A DNA stretch of 64,000 bases from Guillardia theta CCMP2712 (lineage: Eukaryota > Cryptophyceae > Pyrenomonadales > Geminigeraceae). The notes below the pieces were generated by a model. It was not told where the DNA came from and did no database searches. It saw only the letters and a program-made list of their open reading frames with translations. The DNA lies in contig NW_005434669.1 of the NCBI RefSeq assembly GCF_000315625.1, positions 847,455 to 911,454 of the forward strand, in the 5' to 3' direction. The position numbers were made by a program, and so were the translations under genes. Numbering within the stretch: position 1 is the stretch's first letter; each line of letters starts with the position of its first letter. Of this stretch, positions 11,396 through 25,996 are shown in pieces.

Positions 11396-12327
11396 ATGGC
11401 TGCTCTTACTCAGGTATGACCCTCAACTTGCACGCAGACGTTTTGCTCACGTTTGATCAGGCTCAAGTGAAGTCTTGGATCGATGACTTCCTTGAAGGAC
11501 TCACCTCCCCAGTCGACTGGAATAAGCTCCAGGGACTCATGTCCAAGCGTGTCACTGTTGAGATGCCGGGAGAACCCAAGGCTAAGAAGTTCGAGGACTG
11601 GAAGAAGAAGTCCGAGTCATTCTATGACTGCTTCAAGAACGCCAAGAGGTCCATGCCAAAGAATGCTCAACCCATCTTTGTCCGAAGCAAGAAGGACGAG
11701 ATCGAAGTTATCTGCCCCGAAAATTGCTCTTTTGTGTGGACCTCCGCTCTGCAAGAGATGTACCCTCAGGTTACCCTTTCCCCTGGAGACAAGTCCAGAA
11801 TCTCCGGCTACCTCCGATTCAAGCTCTCTGGCAAGAGTGAGTGCTCATGGTTTGCCCCGTTGTTCAGCCCAACCGACTTCAAGCAAGATTCCCGTGCCGA
11901 TGATGATGACACATTTTTGCACAAGCTCTACCTACAGTGGAATAATGGTGTAGACAAGATTCAGGATAGCTTGGGTGACGAAATCAAGGCTGAGTTTCCC
12001 ACCGTCGGAAAGGTAGATAAGAGTGGAATGATGGAGATTTTGGCACTTTTCAAGGACTGCAAGAGATCGTTCATGCCTGGCTGCCATCCCGTCATGATGT
12101 CTACTGGAAAGGATGATATCAGCGAGGGAATCGTGCCGGTCATCTACACCTTCAAGTGGAGTGCTGCTCTCAACGACAAATTTAAGCTTCAGCTGGCTGA
12201 CAACGCAGAAGTCGAGCTGAAGTCATATGACTGCTTGACAGTCAAGAGCAACAAGGTCATTTCGTTTGCTCCTCACTTCGATCCGGAAACAAATATCAAG
12301 CCTGTTGGCAAGTCCGGAGGCGCATAA
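11396..12327 (+). CDS. Protein made of an internally duplicated domain, function unknown
   Basis: Exon 1 (11396-11413) encodes MAALTQ. A 47-base intron (11414-11460, GTATGA...GATCAG) leads to one long exon ending at TAA 12327, for about 295 residues. The two halves are homologous: CFKNAKRSMPKNAQPIF matches CKRSFMPGCHPVMM, FVWTSAL matches FKWSAAL, and SWFAPLFSP matches ISFAPHFDP. Each half (about 140 residues, alpha then beta with a conserved FAPxFxP end) would suit a small alpha+beta barrel such as the NTF2/SnoaL fold, but that is inference. There is no signal peptide or membrane segment. A strong inverted repeat follows the stop. Confidence 0.85.
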
Positions 12328-12329
12328 GC

Positions 12330-12406
12330 GGCCCCGCCCAGAACATATTTTGTAAGAACCACCGATAGTCGCTCCACGAATTGAGCGTTCTACCCTTGGC
12401 GGGGCC
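12330..12406 (+). other. Perfect 9-bp inverted repeat closing a 3'-UTR stem-loop
   Basis: GGCCCCGCC at 12330-12338 is matched by GGCGGGGCC at 12398-12406. The left arm starts three bases after the stop codon. The loop of about 59 bases could fold further. It may be an mRNA stability or 3'-end processing structure; no known class is recognised. Confidence 0.5.
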
Positions 12407-12536
12407 TATTGAAAAATCTATCAGTAGCACTGTGGTTTATTTTTTGTTCAATTTAGTAAACTAGAAACATGAACTTCTGTGCCATTGATCATCTCATCAT
12501 AGTTCCTGTCACATTGGAGGTTAAACACTAATACAA

Positions 12537-15042
12537 TCATTTTCTCACTGACTTCCTCGCAAGTTGGAACGATGGATCAAGCTCAAGCGCCTTGTTGTAG
12601 TGCACGGCAGCCTGCGTTTTATCGCGTCGAAACATCCAGCAGATGTTTGCAAGGCAGCAATGAGCATATGGATCATCTGCATGCAGTGAACTCCTCGTTT
12701 CCCTCCCCTTCACAGCAACCTGGATGTCGGAACACCGCGTTCCTGAAGACAGCTTCTGCTGCCTCTGCCCCATCTTGCCTGGACTCCTAGATATGGTGTG
12801 ACAAGAAGCATTCAGACATCGTGATGCACCAGTAGGATTTGGCCGAACTCAACAGCAAGATGGACGTCTGAGGCATGTCAGCAAGTGCAAACTCCTCCTC
12901 GTCATGTTACTGGTCGGATCTCGCCCGATCGCCTTCTCCATGGTCAACTCGGCCTCCTCCTTGTCGTTGAGGTGGGAAAGGTAGAACCATGCTCTGACAG
13001 CGGAGAGCTCATCACTGCCACGCTCCAGTCATCCAACAGATGGGATATTTCGTAAGGACAACTCGGCAGGGCGCTCTAGCGATGCTTGATTGATCCTCTC
13101 AGATGCCTGTTCCAGGTCTTGGATGCTTCCTGGTGCGAGGGGAGACGACGTATCAGACATCTTCCTTTCCCTCCTTTGCGTTGACCTTGAGGGAAGGAGA
13201 GAAAAGCTCCTAACATCTGCGTGTCGCTGGGGACAAGCTGCAGCGCGTGTAGGAGGGCTTCCTCCGCAGTCTTGAAATCCTGCCAGGAGCCTCACAGTCG
13301 CTCGGCTGCTGCATACGAATCGAGCCGATACCTTAGCTTTCAAGTAGCATTGCGCGAGAGGATGATAGATTCTGTGACAGTCTGGATTGGCTCGGACGGC
13401 CTTCTCCAACAGGAAGGTGGCTCCCTCCAGGTCGTCTTTCTGCTCTAACATGAGTTGCGAACTCGCCAACAAGGGCAAGGACCTCGTCTCTGAGGTAAAT
13501 AGCGTAGTTGCAGATCGTTTCCAGTTGCGAAGGATTCATCTTCAGAATCCTGCTACCTCCATCAGACATGCACCGACAGGTCGCCTCGATCTCTCCTGTT
13601 GAAAACCTCCTGAGGATCTTCAGGGGTGACAAATCCCTTCGACTTCATGCTGCTCAGCAGAGCCGCATAGTTGCTCATGGTGTCCATGTTGTCTGGTTGG
13701 AGGCACAGGGACTGGACGAGGAGTGAGCATGCCGGCAAGGAAAAGGTCTCGTCACCTCCTGGTACAGCTGCAAGGAGCGGTCGTAGCGATTCAGCTTCTT
13801 GTTCAGTCGCGCTGTAGGAACAAATTCAAGTCAAGAAACACAAGTGAAACAAATTCAAGTGTCTCCCGTTCTCACCGAGCTCGCCCAGAACGTTTGTGTC
13901 ATTCGGAGATTTCGTGCTTGCTCTCTCTACCAAGTCACAGGCTTCCTGCACCTCTCCTGCCGCCTCCTTCATCATGGCAATTTGACACAGCGCGACGGGA
14001 TGGTCTGCGGTCAAGCTCGATCACGGCATTCAAGAGCTGCACTGGCATCACCAGGACACAGCCGAAGTGCTCGCTCGAAGAAGCTTCTGGCTTCTTCCAT
14101 CCTGTCTGTGGAGAACTTTTGAGATGGTTCGGTGTCGTCAGTGCACGGTAGAGGAGAGGGGAGACAAAGTAGGAGGGATGGAAGGTAGGGGTGCAGAGGA
14201 TTACTAGTGGACATAGCCAGCATCCCAAGTCGGACGTCATACTCCGGATTCAACGGGTTCAAGAAGTGGGCCCTTTGATAGACCTCGAAGGAGAGCGATT
14301 GGAGATCGGCAATGCTGTCCTCCGTCTCCAGCTCTTCCATGGTCGTCAGGGAAGCGGCGGCAGGGAGCATCGCAGTCACCCCATTCTACCGTGGACAAGA
14401 ATGCGTCCAGCACTTCGCACAGCTTCTTGTCATCATCCGGCATCTGGTGGACAGAAGCTCAGCATGCGGCGGCGACGTATTCCAGCTCCGACCTCCACTC
14501 CCCGAGCAGTCCTCCAGATCTTGGTGTTCTGCAAGAAAGAGGGGGGGGGTTAAGACCTGCACTCGCAGCTCGTCGTCAGAGGCTTCACCTTAGCCTCCTC
14601 CTCCTGGCGTCTTCGAGCTTTCAGCAGGGTCCTTTCAATGGCCTCAGGGCAGAGCTGTAGCCGAGCGGGGGGCTGGAGAGCGTCAGGTCGATGGCTCAAG
14701 CCATGGTCTTGATCAGTTTGACCTTGTTCGATGCAGGTGTCTCCGTCAACAGGCTTGCGAGAGAAGACAGACCTTGTTACAGGAGAAAGACCTTGGTTGA
14801 GCTCACCTGGACGACGATGATGATGACGGCAGTCCGAGAGGAGAGACGCTCTGAGTTATCAAGACAAGCCACAGCCACAGCAAGTGATTGATCTTCCTCC
14901 TCATCTGCTTCCTTCTAACCCCCTCTGCTAGCCTTCCTTCGACGTGCGCTCCTCCCCCCCCCGCTCCTCCTGCCCTTCCTCCGTTTCTTAGGGTCAGACA
15001 ACTGGCAAACTTTTTTGACGGATTGGGGCGCATCGCTGCCAT
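12537..15042 (-). CDS. Tetratricopeptide-repeat (TPR) protein
   Basis: The start is a Met at 15042 (MAAMRPNPSKKFASCLTLRN) in a GCCATGG context. Downstream exons show TPR-like helices: LSFEVYQRAHFLNPLNPEYD, RMEEARSFFERALRLCPGDA, VALCQIAMMKEAAGEVQEAC, LNRYDRSLQLYQEV, LEGATFLLEKAVRANPDCHR, FKTAEEALLHALQLVPSDTQ, WFYLSHLNDKEEAELTMEKA and, at the C-terminus, HCCLANICWMFRRDKTQAAV with ALELDPSFQLARKSVRK. TPR arrays bind partner proteins. There is no second domain, so the role is unknown. It ends 200 bases from the convergent duplicated-domain gene. Introns are short; the N-terminal exon joins are not settled. Confidence 0.7.
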
Positions 15043-15250
15043 GGCGGGATAAGGAAGTGGTGGTCAGCAGGGGGCGAGAAGCGGCAGAAGAAGGAGGGAG
15101 ATGGGGAGGGGGAGGAGGATAGCGCTAATACTTGCTCGACCAAGAGGTCAAGGCAAAGAGGAAGAGGGAAGGGGGATGCGCGCTTGTATGTATTAATTAT
15201 GTACAGAAAAACTATTCACACAACAGGAGCTGTAAGAAACAGTCAAGTCG

Positions 15251-18257
<3,007 letters not shown>

Positions 18258-19267
18258 CTTGCTGCAGCATCGTCACACCGGGGCAACCGATAGAGGCGGG
18301 GGAGCAGCAGGAGCACCTGGGGTTTGATGGGGGTAGAAGCAGGTCTGATCGCAGGGGGAAGCCTTATCCTGCCATCCCCGCCGCCTCTCCGCTCCTCCTC
18401 CATGCCGTCTCCCTCGCCTCCTCTAGCTCTCATCCCTCCCACCCGCCATCATGGCAACGGCAGCCACTGGCGGGCCCCGGCCCGGCCCTCTTTGGTAGGC
18501 CTCGGGCGGCGCGCCCCCCCCGGCCGCCGGGACTCCGGACCTGCCGGCCTTCCGATGCCCGGGCGGGCCCGGGAAGCAGTCGCTTCGTCTTTTAAAGATT
18601 GTACATTTTGATTCTTTTACAGAAATTTCAGTCTTGTTGTACTTTCAGTACAAACTAGTGGTTTATGGTACAAATATTTCTATGATTTGTTTGGGACAAC
18701 ATTTTAATAACTTTTGTTTGATGATAGAAGTCTGGTGCCACCCACACGAGGGGTTGTATCACCCTACCCACTATATGCCTATAGGCATCTGGAGAAACTA
18801 CGGGTACTGCGAAATGAGCACCCCTTGTACAATATTGCTACAACCAGTTCCACCCTTCATGCTCCGATCCCAGCCCCACCTAGCAGGCACCCCCCTCCCT
18901 CGCCTCTGCCGCATCCTCCTCCATCGTCCCTTACACGAACTTCTCATTCTCAACACCGTCTCTTGAACCCTCCTTTCGATTCACCTCCCCCCTCTCTCAA
19001 TTCCTCGCACACTTCCTAATTCGTTGTCACCTGCGGTTCTTTCGTCTTGCCTCCCGTACAGTCTTCATATCAGCACTTCCCCAATGTTGTTGACTATTTG
19101 CTGCTGTGAGTGTTCCATGCATCTACTACATGAGACAGGAGAGGGCGGTGTGTCCAAACTTCCTTAACTCTGCCCTTCCTCAAACGCACTGTGAATATCT
19201 CTGCTGAGAGATCCCAAATTTCATTGTTTCATAGCCGTGATTCTTATTTCTCTCATGCTTCAGCTGT
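18258..19267. other. Divergent intergenic region with GC-rich island 3
   Basis: It separates the axonemal-type gene (-) from eIF2D (+). A GC-rich block (about 18465-18590, GGGCCCCGGCCCGG and similar) lies 200 bases from the minus start. AT-rich DNA (18595-18720) and a C-rich tract with CCCTACCC (18765-18900) follow. No gene is seen. Confidence 0.55.
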
Positions 19268-22200
19268 ATGTTCAAGAAACCAGTGAAGCAAGCTTCTTCA
19301 AATCCTCTGGGAGGAAAGGAAACAAAGAAGGTACCGTGGACGAAGGGATAGATTGGTCCTCATGTAAATTTTTCCAAGCTCCGCGGAGATATCTTGAAGA
19401 AGTTTGATATCAGTGAGGGCGTGCTGGATTCTTTTTTCAGTGCAAAGGACAAGCTAAACATCGTCAAGCTCTCAGAGCCACACCCTCAAGCTTTGGTAAG
19501 TTCAATCCGAGCTCGAGCAACGAGAAGGTGGGGTTGACTGATGGGTTTGTCAAGGTTTACTGCAATGAAGATGAACCATACTTCTGCGATCTCAGCGGTC
19601 TGCATGAAGCCACAATTGGCTGAGCCTACGAGTTGACAAGCCGATGCAGGCAAAGGGAGTCTGTTTCCAACCATATATGCCATCTGGAAGTGCCCAACTC
19701 TCCTGCCGGCATTGCCAATCCAGGCAGAGCCTTCGTGACCTATCTTACAGGGTATGACTGAAGTTCACAGGCACCTGTAAGCAAGTTCGTGGTGAACGGA
19801 GCAGACCTGATGTTGCCGGGAGTGGCAGGTGTTGATCTCGTGAGGCGATCATGATGAGCGCTGAGTATGTTTGTTGTGCAGTGGGCGTGGAGGGCTGTGT
19901 TGTGCGAACTCCAGAAGACTTGCCCGACTTCGACAAGGTACAACTCAACGACCGATGGTGGTAGTACTGGCTGTGAAGAAGTGGACAATGAGGAGAGGGG
20001 GAAGGAGGAGGACGGGGAGCAGGAGGAGAAGGAGGCAAAGGACAGCTCGTTCAATCGTTAATGGGCATCTTCAGGGAGACTTGATGTTGATCTACTGTGT
20101 GGGCAACCCAATGCCGTTCGCCATTGGAGACATGCTGATGAGCAAGAAGGTTATGACGCTGACTGATACCAAGCTGCATGCTAATGCTGAGACAGGACGC
20201 AATCTCATCAGGCATGAAGGGGAAATGCATGCGGGTACTTCACACCTACAGGTACGTCCCAGAGGAGAAGGAGATGGAAGGGGAAACAAGAGAGAGAATT
20301 TGCCCTGACTGAACCATTCACAGAGATTCGCTGTGGGAAAGTGGAAGCTCCCTTGCTCCACCCGTGAAGCCTCTACTTGTGCTTGCCCATCCGTCTGATC
20401 TCTCCCTCTCCAGGGATTCTTGAGTGCTCCTGCGGATTCGGGAGCATGGGTGGAACCGGTCGAAGGAGGAGGCGATCCAAGTTCAGCTGCCGGTCTTACG
20501 CAGGGGGAGGAGAAAAAGGAAGACAAGAACGACAAGGCGGAGAAGAAGCAGGAAGAAGCTGCCATGGAGAAGAAGATGGAGACCCTGGCAGTAGGTGAGA
20601 TGAAGTAAACTGCTTCCTCTCCGACTCACTGAGATATGGAGATGTTCTCCCTAGCATGGTTTTCTGATTCTTCTCATGCTAGACTCACCTGCGAATGAGA
20701 AGTCGAAAGGAAATGCTTGGGGCTCGCTTTCTCCAGACGACATGGCATACGCAATGCTTCTTTGCGCGATCAAGACCAGAATCCAGGTGTGTGAATCTTC
20801 CCATGGTTGTGTCTTCATACATTTGCTTCTCCTACCTAAGCTTTGACCTACTTCGTTTCCTCTGGTTCGCCTTCTTCTGACTGACCTTTCAGCCTTCCGA
20901 CCTGCCTTGCGAGACATCGAAATTCCTTGCAAACTTCATGCAGGTATGCAATCTTACAACTCGTTGTACACCTCGTCCTCTCTACACCGTTGCCTGCTAA
21001 CCTTCCCATGTCAGCCTGTGCTGCCGGAAGGCATGAAGTTAGACTTCAAACAGACTTCTTACAAGCAGCTGGGAAAGTTTCTCACCGCAATGGTGCTGCT
21101 CCTTCGGAGTCGTCAGTGTGTTGTCGTCTCATTGCCCTCCAGGAGAAGAAGAAGATTCTCAAGTGCAAGAAAGTCTTCGGGCAAGAAGTGAGTCCTGAGC
21201 TTGATTCGCGAATCCCAAGTCGCACCAAGAGAAATTCTTCCTTCCGTCTCCTCCCCTTCTCTTCCCCTTTTCCTGCTCGTCTCTCCATCTTGCATCTGCG
21301 TTCCCTTGCTGATGGTCCTCTAGTGCGTCAGTGAGGTCAACAAAGAGCATAAGGATGTGGTTGCGTACGAACCCGTGGAGGAGAGTGGGGGGGGAGGAGG
21401 AGCCGATGCAAGGTCTTCCTCCAAGTCAAGTAAGCCAAGCATAATTGAGGGATTCAAGCCCAACAACAACCTCGTTCCTATCCTGGGAGGAACGAAAGAC
21501 ACTTTCTACACTGAGGAGCAGGTGAGTCTGAGGGTTGTAGTCAAGGATGCAGCTTGCAAGCTCCTCTGCTCCTATCATCTTTTGTTCTTGTCACCTCAAT
21601 CTTCACATGCAGTCTCAGTCTCTTCTTGGTTCTTGTTACTCACGCTCTCGCAGGTTGTTGATAGAATCAAGGCTTATGGTGACGCAAACAAGTTGCTGGA
21701 GGACGGAAAGATCAAGGTTTGATATCCGCTTCTTCTGTGCCCTCCATGCGACTTGTCACGATCTTCAGGTGGATGAGTGTATGATATCAAACTTGTATGT
21801 GAAGTTCAAGGAAGAGGAACGTCCAGCCTTGGTAAGACACACTTGGCAATGGTGGTTCTGCGATCTGAAGAGGACGATAACGATGATGGGGATGATGATG
21901 ATTTTCCTCATGTTGTACTCCTGTCTCAATGGAGTTATGATGCTTGATTGCTTGGCTCCTGTATTTTTGTCGTTTCTAGTGCTCAAGACGATTTGCAGGG
22001 ATCATTCATCACGATTGAGAAATGTCTAGACCATATGAAACAGCAGGTCCAAATTTGCTAGTGGGTTGCACATCTTTGCTCAAGGATACAATCTTTCTAG
22101 ATGACGGATTGGCACTCTGTAGAGATTGATGGGCAGCAGCATATCAAGAAGGGCAAACCGCAGAAAGTGAAGACAGTGTGACTTGGTGCTAATGTCTGAA

Positions 22201-22838
22201 CCTGAACAATCAGGTGTCCATCACCGTGGAAGATCGTCAGGGAGGACGGAAAGCTGCAACCATTGTGAGCTACTCCTCTCCTTGCTCTTCTTGTTCTTTG
22301 CTGACCTGTCTCGTGCCATCTAGATTCGGAATCTGGAAAGCATGTCTATAGATCCAGGTATCAGCATCATACTTGAATTACAAAGTTGATCGAGTTGCTT
22401 CCTGCAGACGCGTTCGCAAAGCTTGTTCAGAAGAAATTCAGCACGAGGTGAGATGAATGTCTTTCTTTAAAGAATCTGCTTGCTGTTGTTGGATGCGAAC
22501 TTTACTCCTCTTGTCCCCGGCGCATGTCGTTGTGCTCTCTATGACTTGGAATGTTTCTCAGCGCTAGTGTGGCTCCGCTCCCTGGCAAGAACGAGACTAG
22601 GGTTGAGGTGAAATTCCGCTATGTCCTCCTCCACTCTTCTTTTCCTTATCTCTTGGCTTCGTCCAGACTCACACTTTATCTCGACAGGTCAACCTGCAAG
22701 GGAACCTTCTCCACGACATGGAAGAGTTCTTGCAGAAGGTGCGGAGCTGATGTGAAGAACTGGAAGTTAGTGAGTCCTGCGCAGGAATACAAGGTGACCC
22801 AGGACTTCATCATTCTCACGGACAAAACAAAGAAGTAG
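19268..22838 (+). CDS. EIF2D: Eukaryotic translation initiation factor 2D (eIF2D, ligatin)
   Basis: eIF2D delivers or removes tRNA at the 40S P-site in GTP-independent initiation and recycling. Exon 1 (19268-19330) gives MFKKPVKQASSNPLGGKETK. The next exons follow the family: LRGDILKKFDISEGVLDSFF and KDKLNIVKLSEPH (MCT-1-like domain), PTIYAIWKCPTLLPALP, VNGADLMLPGV, LMLIYCVGNPMPFAIGDM (PUA domain), a low-complexity linker (20470-20600), KLDFKQTSYKQLGKFLTAM (SWIB/MDM2-like), DTFYTEEQVVDRIKAYG, then the SUI1 domain VSITVEDRQGGRKAATI, IRNLESMSIDPDAFAKLVQK, VNLQGNLLHDMEEFLQK and EYKVTQDFIILTDKTKK with TAG at 22836. The last join skips a GTGCGG...CAG intron. There are many short introns. The call is firm; some internal exon edges are approximate. 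Confidence 0.9.
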
Positions 22839-23049
22839 AAAACGACGTTTTTCAGACATTTCACTCGTTTTGTTCCTCGTTTCCTAAAACTTTGAACTGT
22901 CTGCTTCGTCAGTCCAGACACATTTCTACCTTGTCCACTGGATTTATTCTAAACATGGAGAATTTCGTTGGAGAATTTCGTTCTTGTCCTAAATTACAGC
23001 GGTGTCGATGACTCGCTCTGTACATTTGGTTGATCTGATGGCAGGTAGT

Positions 23050-23355
23050 TTACAGCTGGGAAGGAATCCCGTCAGCAGTATGCACAATGGCATGCGCCTC
23101 TATCAAAATCCTTGCAGCGTTCAGTGCCTCCAACTGCCTTGCCCGGGTCGGGGTGGATCCGATGGGCCGCCCTGTCATAATGGTAGGGTCTTCAGATAAA
23201 GGAGAGGTGGGAGCTGTAGCTTCACAGCCAGCCTCGGGTGATGGCAGTCGTTGTGCGGTTATGACCTCGTCTTGTATTGCCATAGTTGTATCGGCCCAAC
23301 GATGGTTTGCGGTGCTCAGGAATTCATCTTCTTTTCTCGCAAGGAGCTTCTTCAT
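23050..23355 (-). CDS. Small hypothetical protein, 101 residues
   Basis: A single open frame starts at an ATG at 23355 (MKKLLARKEDEFLSTANHRW) and ends at 23050 (HTADGIPSQL). It is Ala/Thr-rich with a possible C-terminal helix (RQLEALNAARILIEAHAIVH). It could be a small gene or the last exon of a longer minus-strand gene whose upstream exon was not found. No family was recognised. Confidence 0.3.
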   Translation of the reverse strand: MKKLLARKEDEFLSTANHRWADTTMAIQDEVITAQRLPSPEAGCEATAPTSPLSEDPTIMTGRPIGSTPTRARQLEALNAARILIEAHAIVHTADGIPSQL

Positions 23356-23769
23356 CTCGGTTTCAGCAGGTAGAAACAAGGGATCGTCACAAGACAGAGG
23401 ATGACGGATAGAGGGGAAGGCGGGGAGACGGGGAGAGAGGATAAGAAGAAGCAGGGAAGTTACGAGAGGGCGGACTGATCGGGGCGACGAGATATAATAG
23501 TGCTTTCCTCGTGATGTGGAATTCGAAAAGAGATGGTTTCAGGGACTTGGGGTCACGACTTTCACTTTGACCCCTTCAGCAGCCACAACATCGTGGCTTT
23601 TGAATAAAGTTGGAGTCTCAAGATCGCAGCCAATTCCCCAAGTTCAATGGTGAAAAAGCCGAGCCTCGGAGAGAAAAACATTTATCTCAGTTAAACACGA
23701 TCGAAGTCACGGCACCAGAAGGGTCACGGACCATCACTACGTGACAGACGCGGCAACAGCAAACGAACT
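23356..23769. other. Intergenic DNA before GC-rich island 4
   Basis: No feature supported. If the small minus-strand ORF is real, this is its 5' region. Confidence 0.4.
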
Positions 23770-24345
23770 TGAATCGGTTGACCGCTGCGCCGGGCCCACG
23801 CGATCTGTTGCCAACTATTCGGAGTAAACCTGAGTATCAATTATCCCCGCCGGGAGGCCCGGCCGTACCGTAGTACTACTACCTTAGGCCGGGCTCAGTC
23901 CTGTCCGTCGGCCCTCCGACTCACTGAGTCAGCGCCGCCCCGGGCCGGGCCGCGGGGGGCCGCGGGCGGCTACTAGTACGTCAGGCGTACTGAGACTGGG
24001 CCCGGCGACGCCGGTCAGAGGCCGGGCTGCGGCCACGGAGTCGCTGGCTGAGTGGCTGAGCCAGGCCTGCGGCACCGGGTGACCGGCGTTCCGGCGAGGC
24101 ACTGAGCGTCGCTGAGGAACTTTCAAATTTCAAGTTTCGAATCCGCCGGCCCCGGGTCGGCTGAGGCTGCCACGGCTGCCTCAGTCACCCGGGGGCCCGG
24201 TATGACACTGAGAGGCCCGCCGGGGCCGGGCCGGGCCGCCGGGCCGAACTTCGGAAGTTTCAACGCCGGCCCCAGCCCGTCGGTCTGTCCGGCCGCCGGG
24301 CGGACTCAGTGTCGCCGGAGAGTCTGCCTCAATTAGCGACCGTCC
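23770..24345. other. GC-rich island 4
   Basis: Strongly CpG- and GGCC-rich, with CACTGAGTC (23921-23929), ACACTGAGAGG (24206-24216) and ACTCAGTGTCGCC (24304-24316). Edges with normal DNA are abrupt. No protein-like frame. Confidence 0.7.
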
Positions 24346-25070
24346 GGCTTTTGAATGAATGTTCCCCGAAATAGAACAAAAAAGAAGGACCCAACCCCTT
24401 GTACAAGTGATGAAGTGATAACCCCTACCCCCTTCACAGTATCAATCCGAGGCTCACCATCATAATAGCATAACCTCTACCCAACAGGCTGTTTCTGTAC
24501 CGGCACACCACCCCCACCTACTCTACAGACGACAACCACACCGGGGTAAAGAGGTCTGCAACCCACCGCTGGGGTAACCCAACTAATGGAGTACCCCTAC
24601 CCCCTATCAGCATCGGGAAGCATTTCATATAAAAAAGTAGATGGACCCCAACACCTACCCCCACCATCTAAAATACTGTAGAAACTACCGGTGTGGTGAC
24701 CTTCCGTTCCTCGCAAGCACCCGACACCACTGGACAGGATTCGTTTGTTAGCTTCCTGCCATGAATGAGAAGCTGAGGAGATCGCGCTCCTCCTCCTCCT
24801 CCTCGTCCTCGTCCTCCTCCTCGTCCTCCTCCTCGTCCTCCTCCTCTGACATATCTTCCTCGTGAGAGGCAGAAATTCAAAGTCGTGAGTTACTGTCACA
24901 GTCTGCTCAAGGCATCCCTCGACGCCTGTAATTCTAGTGACACTAGCTCTGACAAGACAGCGCGATTGTCTTTCCCAGCAGGCAGCAAGTGCATTATATC
25001 TTGACTCACAATTCCATTGTGAAACTTGAATCGGACCAACTGTACCCCGCCATCGCAGCATTGGGTACGC
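24346..25070. other. 5' intergenic region with CCCCTACCCC-type words and a (CTC/CGTC)n tract
   Basis: ACCCCTACCCC-like words recur (24420-24432, 24474-24482, 24593-24604, 24650-24662). A compound CTCCTC/GTCCTC microsatellite is at 24787-24846. Minus-strand frames through it read GRGGGRG and are not coding. Confidence 0.55.
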
Positions 25071-25799
25071 ATGATGGTAGCACGTGAAGTTAGCTCGCTA
25101 CAAAAATGGTACGCAGTGCGACGCGGCAGGAACGTTGGGATTTTCTCTACCTGGGAGCAGGCACGTGAACAGATCAAAGGGCTGGACTGGGCTGAGATGA
25201 AAACCTTCGAGCGTACTTCGATGGTCGATGGAGCTGTAGATCGTGGTTTGTTGTCAGCAAAGATCTGGCTTCGCAGTGGTCAGAATGAGGAATGCGCGAA
25301 GCATGCTCCACAAACTGCTCCCATTGTACGGGAGTTGAATGCAGTACCTTTCCACAAATTACCAGAGAAAGTCCCAGATCAGGTTTCCTGTGAACAGGAT
25401 GAGCTAGTTGTTAATCCCAGCTGCTTTGCTCTGAAGGCCAATGTAAGCCCCCTGTTGGCAAGCGCTTACACTTTTGGAATGTATCATGCTGTCAGACTGA
25501 ATTCTGCCGATAGTGCAACCAACTGCTACAGACAAGTTGCAAGAAAGTTGGATGAGCAAAGGAAGCGAGGTTGTGAGGACGTCATCCGACTGAAGTCGAT
25601 AGAGAGCTTGAAGAAGTTCGATGGAATCAAGTTGGGCGGGAAGAAAAGGAGAGTTGACTGTCAAGAAAATATCCTGCCCTCATCGGACAGTGATGACTCC
25701 ATGCGGACAACGATGGCCTCATCCCCAACTGAGCTTACCACCAAATCGCGCAAGTCAGATCTGATTAACTTCTCAAGGAAGGTGCAGTTTGTGTTTTAG
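25071..25799 (+). CDS. Protein with an N-terminal RNase HI-type hybrid-binding (viroplasmin-like) domain
   Basis: The first ATG of the frame is at 25071 (MMVAREV). Residues about 12-33 (KWYAVRRGRNVGIFSTWEQA, then REQIKG) match the small domain found at the N-terminus of eukaryotic RNase H1, which binds RNA:DNA hybrid or dsRNA. The remaining 200 residues contain no RNase H catalytic DEDD core. They include a hydrophobic helix (LLASAYTFGMYHAVRL) and a Lys/Ser-rich tail with KLGGKKRR and LPSSDSDDS, which could be a nuclear localisation signal and CK2-type sites. It is 242 residues, intronless and flanked by AT-rich DNA. It may be a retired RNase H1 copy or a distinct nucleic-acid-binding protein. 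Confidence 0.75.
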   Translation: MMVAREVSSLQKWYAVRRGRNVGIFSTWEQAREQIKGLDWAEMKTFERTSMVDGAVDRGLLSAKIWLRSGQNEECAKHAPQTAPIVRELNAVPFHKLPEKVPDQVSCEQDELVVNPSCFALKANVSPLLASAYTFGMYHAVRLNSADSATNCYRQVARKLDEQRKRGCEDVIRLKSIESLKKFDGIKLGGKKRRVDCQENILPSSDSDDSMRTTMASSPTELTTKSRKSDLINFSRKVQFVF

Positions 25800-25996
25800 T
25801 TATGTCCCTACTATCATTTCTATTCAACATTCCATTCCATTATTCTTTTCTACTTTAAACTATCCTTGTTCAAGTCCTTTAAACATATTAAACTTTCATT
25901 GAACTTGAATAGATTCTGATTTGGTGATGGATTGCGCATGCATAAATTCATGGCTTCATTGCACATACCGCATTTACAGACAAACTACAGCAAGTT

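Noticed and set aside
25071-25799. Integrated virus because of the viroplasmin-like domain
   Set aside because: The same domain is standard in cellular RNase H1, and no other viral gene is near.
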